Shown: positions 1 through 7,006 of the stretch, piece after piece
Position numbering within the stretch: the stretch's first letter is position 1
Layout of the letters: the number at the start of each line of letters is the position of its first letter
From: Clostridiales bacterium
Lineage (GTDB): Bacteria > Bacillota > Clostridia > Oscillospirales > Acutalibacteraceae
Length of the DNA: 62,837 bases
Direction: 5' to 3'
Assembly: GCA_022800315.1 (NCBI GenBank)
Contig: JAAWQC010000010.1
Span: 1 to 62,837 of the forward strand
The notes under the pieces: model-generated
What the model saw: only the letters and a program-made list of their open reading frames with translations
The model's database searches: none
Told to the model about the DNA's origin: nothing
Made by a program: the position numbers and the translations under genes

Positions 1-405
1 GGCAATTCAGGGGTGGGGAAATCCAGCCTGCTCAACGCCATGCTGCCGGGACTGCGGCTGCCGACCGGCGATATCAGCCGAAAGCTGGGCAGGGGCCGCC
101 ATACCACCCGCTCCGCCACCCTGCATCCTCTGGAGGACGGGGGCTATATCGTGGATACGCCGGGTTTTTCTTCGGTGGACACGGTACGGGCCGAGCCTAT
201 CCGCAAGGAGGAGCTGGCCTCCTGTTTTCGCGAGTTTGAACCATATACCGTCCGCTGCCGTTACGGTTCCTGTACCCATGTGCGGGAGGAAGGCTGCGCC
301 GTCATCGGGGCGGTGGAGCAGGGCCGGATCGCTCCTTCCCGCCATCTCAGCTATCGCACCATGTACGAGGAAGTCAAAGACATAGGGGAGTGGGAACGCA
401 AATGA
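1..405 (+). CDS. rsgA: Ribosome small-subunit-dependent GTPase RsgA, C-terminal part (5' end outside window)
   Basis: This is the C-terminal 134 residues of RsgA, a circularly permuted GTPase that helps mature the 30S ribosomal subunit. The frame is open from base 1 and begins inside the P-loop (GNSGVGKSS), so the start lies upstream of the window. Next come a DTPGF motif and the RsgA zinc-binding segment, with Cys residues in CRYGSCTHVREEGC and a nearby His. Its stop codon overlaps the next start (ATGA), which indicates translational coupling to the thiamine pyrophosphokinase gene. In Bacillus subtilis the same neighbourhood is rsgA-rpe-thiN-spoVM; here rpe is absent between the two. Confidence 0.93.
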   Translation, partial: GNSGVGKSSLLNAMLPGLRLPTGDISRKLGRGRHTTRSATLHPLEDGGYIVDTPGFSSVDTVRAEPIRKEELASCFREFEPYTVRCRYGSCTHVREEGCAVIGAVEQGRIAPSRHLSYRTMYEEVKDIGEWERK

Positions 406-1034
406 AACGCTGTGTCATACTCGCTTCCGGTCCAGTGGAAGAGCCGGGGTCCCTTCGCCCGCTGCTGCGGGAGGGGGATTTTTACATCGCGGCGGACGGC
501 GGCCTGCGGCTGGCGGCGCGGCTGGGGATCATCCCCGCGCTGGTCGTCGCGGATTTTGACTCGATAGGACGCGAGGAAGCGGAGCGCAGAGGGGTGCCGG
601 TTTTCCCCCTGCCCTGTGAGAAGGACGATACCGATACGCTGGCGGCGGTCAGGATCGCCTATGAAAAAGGGTTTCGCGACTTTCTGCTCCTGGGCTGCAC
701 CGGCGGACGGCTGGACCATACCATGGCGGCTGTCTGTGTGCTGGAGTGGCTGCTGAACCGAGGCGCGCGCGCCCTGCTGGCCGACGAGCGCAACCGGCTG
801 GAACTGCTGGCGCCGGGAACGCATAGGATAGAACCGGCCCCCGGCTGGAAGCTGTCCCTGCTTGCCTACGGAGGCCCTGTGACAGGGCTTACCGAACGGT
901 ATGTGAAGTACGAGCTGACCGACGCGACCCTGACCACCGAGTTTCCCGTAGGGGTCAGCAATGAATTCACGTCGGAACCGGTCGAAATCCGGTTTATGAC
1001 AGGAATCCTGATGGTTTTCCGCTCGAAAGACTAG
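402..1034 (+). CDS. thiN: Thiamine pyrophosphokinase
   Basis: A 210-residue protein expected to transfer pyrophosphate from ATP to thiamine, making the cofactor thiamine diphosphate in the cytoplasm. Family landmarks are the N-terminal AADGGLRLA segment, VVADFDSIG, the acidic DDTDTLAA metal/ATP site and the GCTGGRLDHT motif. A GTG lies four codons upstream, but the ATG at 402 overlaps the rsgA stop in an ATGA arrangement and gives the usual family N-terminus (MKRCVILASG). Position between rsgA and spoVM matches the conserved Firmicute order. Confidence 0.9.
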   Translation: MKRCVILASGPVEEPGSLRPLLREGDFYIAADGGLRLAARLGIIPALVVADFDSIGREEAERRGVPVFPLPCEKDDTDTLAAVRIAYEKGFRDFLLLGCTGGRLDHTMAAVCVLEWLLNRGARALLADERNRLELLAPGTHRIEPAPGWKLSLLAYGGPVTGLTERYVKYELTDATLTTEFPVGVSNEFTSEPVEIRFMTGILMVFRSKD

Positions 1035-1131
1035 GCAAAAAAGAAGTCTCACCAAAATTGCCGTCCCGACATATGCTGATATTGAACACGGAAAGCTGCC
1101 GTGTCAATCCGCATAAGGGACGGTGTTTTTT

Positions 1132-1278
1132 TTGAGATGCAGAAATAATCCCGGATTAACTTTTGCTGCTTTTGGCGCGGGTCTGCTGACGGCGACCCTG
1201 TGCCCGCTGAAGCTTATGCTGGTCATTGTGGCGGCGGCGCTCGTGCTTCTGGGGCTGGCGCTTGTCAGAAAATGTTAG
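1132..1278 (+). CDS. Putative 48-residue single-span membrane peptide upstream of spoVM
   Basis: A short frame starting at TTG gives a basic, Cys- and Asn-containing head (MRCRNNPG) and a long hydrophobic segment (about residues 9-44) ending in RKC. An AAGGGA ribosome-binding-like sequence sits about 11 bases upstream; a GTG three codons earlier is too close to it. The stop codon merges with the AGGAGG of spoVM, so the two are probably co-translated. I do not recognise a named family. The hydrophobic design, rare start and position suggest a genuine small membrane protein that automatic callers would skip, but this is inference. Confidence 0.5.
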   Translation: MRCRNNPGLTFAAFGAGLLTATLCPLKLMLVIVAAALVLLGLALVRKC

Positions 1279-1290
1279 GAGGCTGTGTGT

Positions 1291-1380
1291 ATGAAGATCG
1301 TTGTTGTGAAGAGTCCGAAGGTTTTTGCCGGGTTACTCCGCCGTGTATTTGGGATCAAAAAGGAAAACTACATAGATTGA
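1291..1380 (+). CDS. spoVM: Stage V sporulation protein M (29 residues)
   Basis: A tiny amphipathic-helix protein that binds the convex outer forespore membrane and anchors SpoIVA there. The 29-residue product starts MKIVVVKSPKVFAG and continues LLRRVFGIKKENYID. The SPK/LPK helix start with a central glycine and basic C-terminal half match SpoVM. A perfect AGGAGG (1277-1282) stands eight bases before the ATG. The gene lies near rsgA and thiN, as in Bacillus, and its functional partners sipL and spoIVA follow within 2 kb. It is too short for normal gene callers. It is followed by an intrinsic terminator. Confidence 0.88.
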   Translation: MKIVVVKSPKVFAGLLRRVFGIKKENYID

Positions 1381-1454
1381 GCCGCGCGGGAATCCACGCC
1401 TGCCGGTTGCCAATCGGCCGCCTGCCGGTACCAATAGACAGTCAAAAGGAAAAA

Positions 1455-1486
1455 GCGCCCGTCATACAATGACGGGCGCCTTTTTT
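1455..1486 (+). terminator. Intrinsic terminator after spoVM
   Basis: A ten-base-pair stem (GCGCCCGTCA with TGACGGGCGC, loop TACAA) is followed by six T residues. It closes the rsgA-thiN-spoVM transcript. Confidence 0.9.
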
Positions 1487-1823
1487 GTCCTTTGATGATA
1501 CCAGTGAATTTGACTGGCATATCGCACACCGGGTAAATTCGTAATTGAGCCCGCGGACGGTACGTCCGCGATAGCCCCCTCGTTAAAACCTGACGGGTTT
1601 TATGATGCCGCGGGATGATCGTTTACGCAAAGGGACGCCATTACCTTGGGATATCCGCGCTGTTTGCCGCATATTCATGTAACCCGGCCTGATCTCGCAG
1701 AAGAAGCCTCTTCCGACCGAAACATTTCCCATAATCGTCAAAACTTCTGCATTCGGCAGGCATACTTGGTGGACAGGTCGAATATATTGGTGCTAGATAA
1801 AGCGCAAAGGAGAGGTGTCTTTC
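1487..1823. other. Intergenic region before sipL
   Basis: About 340 bases between the spoVM terminator and sipL. No convincing gene is seen. There is no good housekeeping promoter, as expected if a sporulation sigma factor reads sipL. A CATACTTG at about 1762 is a weak candidate for a sigma-E-type -10 element, but no matching -35 is clear. Confidence 0.4.
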
Positions 1824-3350
1824 ATGGACTTTAAGGTGATAAGCAAGGCAATCGCCGTCTGCGAGTCCGTCTTCGATGATTTCGACGAACGGCCGGTTGA
1901 CTGCGACTTTGTGCTGCCGGATTATTGCCCCGATATTGCGGCGGTGCTCAAATGCACGCTGGAACCGGTGGTACAGTCCAAACAGCTCAGCGGCGACCGG
2001 ATCAGCGCCGACGGCCTTTACTTCGTCCGCATTCTGTATCTGGATGAGGAACGCAAGTGTATCCGCAGTGTGGAATTCAACAAACCCTTCACCAGCACCT
2101 TCATACTCAAGAGCAGTGTCATCAACCCCTGCATCCGCCTGACCGCCCGCACCGATTATGTCAACTGCCGGGCAACCAGCCCCCGCAGCCTCGACATCCA
2201 CGGCGCGTTCAGCGTCAAGCTCCAGGTCACCGCGGAGGGAGGAAACGAGGTAGTTACCAGCGTCCGCGGCGACGATATCTACACGCGGGGCAGCACCATG
2301 TCCTACACCGTCCCCGCCGCTTACGCCGAGAAGCCCTTCACGGTCAGCGAGGTGCTGGAGCTGGGCTCGGGCAAACCGGAGGCGGAGACCCTGATCCGCA
2401 GCGAAGCGGTGCCGGTGCTGGAGGACTGCAAGATGATGGCCAACAAGGCGATCATTAAAGGAACCCTCCGCCTTCGCAACCTCTATGTCAGCGACCTTTC
2501 GTCCGGCGCGGCGGAGCAGGTACAACACGAAATTCCTTTCAGTCAGATCATCGACGTGGAAGGGCTTAACGATGAATGGACCTGCGACGTGGAGCTGGAC
2601 TGCCTGGCTGTCGATATCCACATCAGTGTCAACCAGAACGGCGAGAGTCGGCTGCTGTCGGTCAACGTCAAGCTCTGCGCACGGGTGCAGTGCTATAAGA
2701 ACGGCGCATCCGAGGTGGTCACCGACGCCTATTCGGTCCGCTGCCCTGTTTCGCTGGAATCGAAACCCCTGCAGACCGAGCACCTGCTGGATGTGACCCG
2801 CAGCACCTGTGTGGTCAAACAGATGCTCGACCTGCCGCCCGACGGTATTGCCAGTGTCATCGACCTGTGGTGCGAGGCCGTGCCGGTAGCCGACCGCTGC
2901 GAGAACGACAAAGCCTATCTGGATGGCAGGATGCTGATCTGTATGCTGGCCCGCGACACGGCGGGAACGGTTGCCTACTATGAACGGACCGGCGATTTCA
3001 CCCTCGACTTCGACGAGTGCTGCGATAAGATGACTTCCCGGCTGACGGTCACCGATGTGGGATGCAGCATGACCGGCGGCAATCAGATGGAAATCCGGGT
3101 AGAGCTGTGTGTGGTGCGCTGCTGTTACGCGGTGCAGAGCTGTCAGGCGGTATGCAGCATGACGGCCGATGAAAACGGCGTCTTCCCCGACACCAACACG
3201 GCGCTGAAAATCTACTACGCCCGCCGGGGGGAATCCCTCTGGGAGATCGCCAAGGGCTGCCATACCTCAATGGAGGCGGTCATGGAGGAGAACGGCCTGA
3301 CGGCCGACGTGCTGAACGAGGACGCCATGCTTCTGGTGCCCTTATGCTGA
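1824..3350 (+). CDS. sipL: SipL: SPOCS (DUF3794) and LysM protein, SpoIVA-interacting coat morphogen
   Basis: A 508-residue protein with repeated SPOCS/DUF3794-type segments over most of its length (first about residues 25-150, with the VLPDYCPDIAAVLKC signature). A C-terminal LysM domain spans about residues 463-508 (YYARRGESLWEIAK, then NGL). This size and architecture match clostridial SipL, which binds SpoIVA and SpoVM during coat assembly around the forespore. Location directly before spoIVA supports the call. The start chosen is the ATG at 1824, nine to ten bases after AAGGAGAGG; a GTG nine bases earlier sits inside that ribosome-binding site. An alternative label would be generic DUF3794/LysM protein. 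Confidence 0.87.
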   Translation: MDFKVISKAIAVCESVFDDFDERPVDCDFVLPDYCPDIAAVLKCTLEPVVQSKQLSGDRISADGLYFVRILYLDEERKCIRSVEFNKPFTSTFILKSSVINPCIRLTARTDYVNCRATSPRSLDIHGAFSVKLQVTAEGGNEVVTSVRGDDIYTRGSTMSYTVPAAYAEKPFTVSEVLELGSGKPEAETLIRSEAVPVLEDCKMMANKAIIKGTLRLRNLYVSDLSSGAAEQVQHEIPFSQIIDVEGLNDEWTCDVELDCLAVDIHISVNQNGESRLLSVNVKLCARVQCYKNGASEVVTDAYSVRCPVSLESKPLQTEHLLDVTRSTCVVKQMLDLPPDGIASVIDLWCEAVPVADRCENDKAYLDGRMLICMLARDTAGTVAYYERTGDFTLDFDECCDKMTSRLTVTDVGCSMTGGNQMEIRVELCVVRCCYAVQSCQAVCSMTADENGVFPDTNTALKIYYARRGESLWEIAKGCHTSMEAVMEENGLTADVLNEDAMLLVPLC

Positions 3351-3368
3351 AAAGGAGGAGATGAGAGC

Positions 3369-4847
3369 ATGGAGGGACAAAACATATACGATACCATCGC
3401 GGAGCGGACCGGCGGCGACATCTACGTCGGCGTGGTTGGCCCCGTGCGCACCGGTAAATCCACCTTTATCAAACGGTTCATGGATACGCTGGTGATTCCC
3501 CATATCGAGAGCGCGTACATGAAGGACCGGGCCAACGACGAGCTGCCCCAGTCTGCCGCCGGCCGCACCATCATGACCACCGAACCGAAGTTTATTCCCG
3601 AGCAGGCGGTCACCATCAGCATCGACGGAACGGCGAACATGAACGTCCGCCTGATTGACTGCGTGGGATATATCGTGCCGTCCTCGCTGGGCTATATCGA
3701 GAACGACCAGCCGCGTATGGTCAAAACCCCGTGGTATGAGGAGGAAATCCCCTTCAATATGGCGGCGGAGATCGGTACCCGGAAGGTCATCACCGAGCAT
3801 TCCACCATCGGTCTGGTCATCACCACCGACGGCAGCATCAGCGAGATCCCGCGGGAGGAGTATGAGGAGGCCGAGGAACGGGTCATCGGCGAGCTGAAGG
3901 AGATCAACAAGCCCTTCATCGTCCTGCTCAACAGCATGGATCCCACCTCCGCCGAGACACTTCGTCTGAGTGCGGAGATGGAAGAGAAATACGGTGTGCC
4001 GGTGACACCGGTCAACTGCCTGGAGATGAGCGAGGCGGAAATCCGCCGCATTCTCGAAAAGATTCTCTTCGAATTCCCGGTCCGTGAAATTTCGGTGGAG
4101 CTTCCCAAGTGGATGACCACTCTGCCCCAGAGCCATCCCATCCGCCGGGCCGTATTCGATTCGATTCGCGAATCGGCGTGCAAGGTACACAAGATCAGCC
4201 AGGTGTCCGCCATGACTGGCAGCGTCATCGGCTGTGAGCATGTGGACAACGCCCGCATGACCAACGCGGAACTGGGTACCGGCAGCGCCACCATCTCCAT
4301 CACCATCAATCCCGGCCTGTTCTATCAGGTGCTGGGGGAGTCCACCGGTCTGGATATCGACGGCGAGGCGTCGTTGATGAACTGCATGGTGGAGCTGGCG
4401 GCTGTTAAGAAAAAATACGATAAGATTCAAAGCGCCTTGGAGGAAGCGGAGGCCACCGGCTACGGCATCGTCATGCCCGAACTGGAGGAGATGACACTGG
4501 AGGAGCCGGAGATCATCAAACAGAGCGGCCGCTACGGTATCCGCCTGCGCGCCGAGGCCCCCTCCATCCATATGATGAAGGCCAACATCACCACCGAGGT
4601 TTCGCCCATCGTGGGCAGCGAGAAGCAGTCGGAGGAGTTGGTGAGCTATCTGCTCCGCGATTACGAAGAGGACCCCAACAAGATTTGGGAATCCAACATA
4701 TTCGGCACCTCTCTGTACGGCCTGGTCAACGAAGGGCTGCACAACAAGCTGTACCGCATGCCCGCCGACGCCCGCGTCAAGCTGAAGGAAACGGTGGAGC
4801 GCATTATCAACGAAGGATGCAGCGGCCTGATCTGCATCATTGTCTGA
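3369..4847 (+). CDS. spoIVA: Stage IV sporulation protein A, spore coat ATPase
   Basis: A 492-residue protein, the usual SpoIVA length. It polymerises on the forespore surface using ATP hydrolysis and forms the basement layer on which the coat is built. The Walker A motif GPVRTGKS is at residues 24-31, followed by conserved SpoIVA stretches such as DCVGYIVPSSLGYIEND and TDGSISEIPREEYEEAEERV. The C-terminus (CSGLICIIV) is of the type needed for SpoVM contact. An AAAGGAGGAGATGAGAGC ribosome-binding region precedes the ATG. The gene lies 18 bases after sipL, so the two are almost certainly one operon. Confidence 0.96.
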   Translation: MEGQNIYDTIAERTGGDIYVGVVGPVRTGKSTFIKRFMDTLVIPHIESAYMKDRANDELPQSAAGRTIMTTEPKFIPEQAVTISIDGTANMNVRLIDCVGYIVPSSLGYIENDQPRMVKTPWYEEEIPFNMAAEIGTRKVITEHSTIGLVITTDGSISEIPREEYEEAEERVIGELKEINKPFIVLLNSMDPTSAETLRLSAEMEEKYGVPVTPVNCLEMSEAEIRRILEKILFEFPVREISVELPKWMTTLPQSHPIRRAVFDSIRESACKVHKISQVSAMTGSVIGCEHVDNARMTNAELGTGSATISITINPGLFYQVLGESTGLDIDGEASLMNCMVELAAVKKKYDKIQSALEEAEATGYGIVMPELEEMTLEEPEIIKQSGRYGIRLRAEAPSIHMMKANITTEVSPIVGSEKQSEELVSYLLRDYEEDPNKIWESNIFGTSLYGLVNEGLHNKLYRMPADARVKLKETVERIINEGCSGLICIIV

Positions 4848-5079
4848 GCCTGTTTGGCAAGGGCTTCAAAGCGGACGGGGGCGACCACGCGGTGCGGAGC
4901 GTCCCCGCCGCTTCGGGCTTTATGACGTACAGGCAGTGCCTTTTACGGGGGGTGCTGCCGTCTGCAAGATAACTGCCGAAACAGGGAGCAGCTATTTTCA
5001 GCAGAATCGGTGTGAGCGGTTTTCGAGGAAGCGCCGTTTGACATCCTGAGGTATTCGACAGGAAAGGAACGATGAGAAA

Positions 5080-5985
5080 ATGCCGGACGAAAGACCGTAT
5101 CGAACTTCTCCGAGGCACGACAGGGAGAACCGCTCCGGTACCCGCAAGGAACCCCGCTCCGGCGGGCAGCGCACGGGAGCGCAGCTGATCGCGGTGCAGA
5201 GTATCTCCTGCGTGGTGATCATCCTGATCGCCCTTGTGATGCGTTTCGCCGGGGGAGAAGCTTTTCAGCAGCTGCGGCAGAGCTTCAACGAATCGGTAAT
5301 GGACAATTCGATCATGGCGACCCTGGCCGCCCTGATTGAAAGCGGGACCAAGGGCGGAGACCTTTCGGGCGGCACCGATCCGTCGGCGAGCGGAACCGCC
5401 CCCACCTCCACTGACCCCACTACGGGTGAAACGGAGCCCTCCGCCACCGAACCGCAGGCTACCGAACCGGCGTCCGGCACCGGTACCGCCGCCCCTGCCA
5501 TGGGCGGAAAAGATATAGAGGTAAATGAAAAGAAAGTCCTCTACGCTCCGGAAGGGGCTACCTTTGCTCATCTGCGGATCAATCAGGCGGCCAAAGCGCC
5601 GCTGCCCAGCGGGAAAATCACCTCCTGGTTCGGCTACCGGGAAAATCCCACCAAGGAGGGGGAGGGCTTCCATTTGGGGCTGGATATCGGCGCAGATACG
5701 GGAACCTCCATCTCCTCGATGTTTTTCGGGGTGGTCACCGAGACGGGGGAGAGCGAGAGCTACGGCAACTATATCAAGATCAGCCATGGCGGCGGCATTG
5801 AAGTGATGTACGCTCATTGTTCCCAAATCCTCGCCGCCAAGGACGCCGTCATCCGCGCCGGGGAAACGGTGGCGCGGGTGGGCAGTACGGGGGACACCAC
5901 CGGCCCCCATCTCCATGTGGAAATCCGTCTGAACGGCACCGCTTACGATCCGGCTGACGTCGTTCCCATCAATTTGTATGCTTAG
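5080..5985 (+). CDS. spoIVFA: Membrane-anchored LytM/M23 protein, SpoIVFA-like
   Basis: A 301-residue protein with a basic cytoplasmic N-terminus, one membrane span at about residues 34-56, a Ser/Thr/Pro/Glu-rich linker (about 95-145) and a C-terminal M23 domain. The zinc ligands look intact (HLGLD and HLHVE), so it could be an active peptidase, although the Bacillus counterpart acts as a regulator of SpoIVFB. The next gene, a site-2 protease, overlaps it by eight bases. That pairing is what identifies it as SpoIVFA rather than SpoIIQ; the fold alone would not separate them. The ribosome-binding sequence is AGGAAAGGAA, ten bases upstream. Confidence 0.75.
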   Translation: MPDERPYRTSPRHDRENRSGTRKEPRSGGQRTGAQLIAVQSISCVVIILIALVMRFAGGEAFQQLRQSFNESVMDNSIMATLAALIESGTKGGDLSGGTDPSASGTAPTSTDPTTGETEPSATEPQATEPASGTGTAAPAMGGKDIEVNEKKVLYAPEGATFAHLRINQAAKAPLPSGKITSWFGYRENPTKEGEGFHLGLDIGADTGTSISSMFFGVVTETGESESYGNYIKISHGGGIEVMYAHCSQILAAKDAVIRAGETVARVGSTGDTTGPHLHVEIRLNGTAYDPADVVPINLYA

Positions 5986-6574
5986 GCTCCGTGTCGGCGG
6001 TATCCTGTTCCGGCTGAGCCTGCTGTTTCCCGCCACGGTGGTGGTGATGCTGACCTTCGACCAGAGCGGGATGGCCGCCTGGTGCGTCGCCGCGTCGGCT
6101 ATGCATGAAACGGGCCATTTCCTGGCGCTTGTGCTGCTGGGGAGCCGCCCCGAGTCGGTGACGCTGGGCGTGTTCGGCATGCGGGTGGTCCAGCGGCCCC
6201 AGAACCGGCTGAGCTATCGGCAGAATATCGTGGTATCCCTGGCGGGGCCGGCCGTCAACCTGATCTCCTTTGCCGTGTTGTTTTCCGTTGGCGGCTGGAG
6301 CGTCCCCGCCTCTGTCCACTTTATGCTGGGGGCCATGAACCTGATGCCGGTGGAACCGCTGGACGGCGGCCAGATCCTGTATCAGCTGCTGGCCCTGTGG
6401 AAGGACGAAACCTTTGCTGAGCGCACCGCCTTCGCCGTGTCGCTGTGCACGCTGGCGCCGCTGGCGGCGGCGGGCTTTTATGTGCTCATCGACAGCGGGT
6501 ATAATTTTACCCTGCTGATGCTGGCGCTCTATCTGGGCCTGCTGGTTATTTTTAAAAGAAGAGGGATTGCCTGA
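5978..6574 (+). CDS. spoIVFB: Site-2 intramembrane metalloprotease, SpoIVFB-like
   Basis: A 198-residue M50 family membrane protease. The zinc motif HETGH is at residues 43-47 and the third-ligand motif NLMPVEPLDGG begins at residue 121, with several hydrophobic spans around them. SpoIVFB removes the pro-sequence of pro-sigma-K in the mother cell; this function is inferred from family and from overlap with the SpoIVFA-like gene. Some clostridia lack pro-sigma-K processing, so the substrate here is not certain. The start ATG lies inside the end of the preceding gene, which implies coupled translation. Confidence 0.8.
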   Translation: MLRLRVGGILFRLSLLFPATVVVMLTFDQSGMAAWCVAASAMHETGHFLALVLLGSRPESVTLGVFGMRVVQRPQNRLSYRQNIVVSLAGPAVNLISFAVLFSVGGWSVPASVHFMLGAMNLMPVEPLDGGQILYQLLALWKDETFAERTAFAVSLCTLAPLAAAGFYVLIDSGYNFTLLMLALYLGLLVIFKRRGIA

Positions 6575-6605
6575 AGGCCGTGCGGCGATTGCCGCGCGGC
6601 CTTTT
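6574..6605 (+). terminator. Intrinsic terminator after spoIVFB
   Basis: A GC-rich hairpin (AAGGCCGTGCGGC, loop GATT, GCCGCGCGGCCTT) runs into TTTT. It starts on the spoIVFB stop codon. Confidence 0.85.
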
Positions 6606-6623
6606 CAGTGATGTCGGACGGTG

Positions 6624-6652
6624 TAGACGAAGGTGGATTTATTTGATATAAT
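6624..6652 (+). promoter_or_regulatory. Sigma-A-type promoter before the long leader
   Basis: A perfect TATAAT at 6647-6652 with TAGACG at 6624-6629, spaced 17 bases. Transcription would begin near 6659, about 350 bases before the first credible start codon. Confidence 0.7.
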
Positions 6653-6658
6653 ACGTTG

Positions 6659-7006
6659 TCGGTATCCGCCGACCCGGCGGATAAAACTTTGAGCATTACT
6701 ATATATCCACCGAATTGGCGGTTACTGACCGGAAGAATCGTCTTACGGGAGCGGGCCGTTTGTCTGTAAGGAAAATCTCCGTAGGAGATTTTCACGGTCG
6801 CCGTCTGTGAGGATTGAACAATAATCATTGAGGGCGGCGAAAGCCCAGCCGAAACCCTTGCGAGATAGGGTGCAGGAGAGGAGCCATGCCTCTCCCGTCA
6901 ACCATTGATAATCCGTCTGCTGCGCATGTTTATCGAGCAGGACAGAAGGCCCTGCTGTTCCTATACCAAATACTTTACCCTGTCGGAAACGAGGAAGGAT
7001 GTTCCC
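6659..7006 (+). promoter_or_regulatory. Candidate structured 5' leader RNA or embedded non-coding RNA
   Basis: About 350 bases between the promoter and the radical SAM start are packed with self-complementary segments. There is an eight-pair hairpin TATCCGCC/GGCGGATA at 6663-6683, a ten-pair hairpin GAAAATCTCC/GGAGATTTTC around 6771-6793, a GGAGAGG/CCTCTCC hairpin near 6873-6895 and an AGCAGG/CCTGCT hairpin near 6935-6955. I could not match it to TPP, cobalamin, SAM, lysine, T-box, tmRNA, RNase P or SRP signatures by eye. Open frames crossing it lack family resemblance. Confidence 0.5.

Noticed and set aside
1200-1472. A 90-codon plus-strand frame overlapping spoVM
   Set aside because: It lies in a different frame from the well-supported spoVM and the peptide before it, and runs into the terminator.
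1641-3263. A 540-codon minus-strand frame opposite sipL
   Set aside because: Mirror of the sipL codons, without ribosome-binding site or family features.
6659-7006. tmRNA, RNase P RNA, SRP RNA, T-box, TPP, SAM, cobalamin or lysine riboswitch
   Set aside because: None of the conserved core sequences of these RNAs could be found by eye on either strand, so the region is left unassigned.
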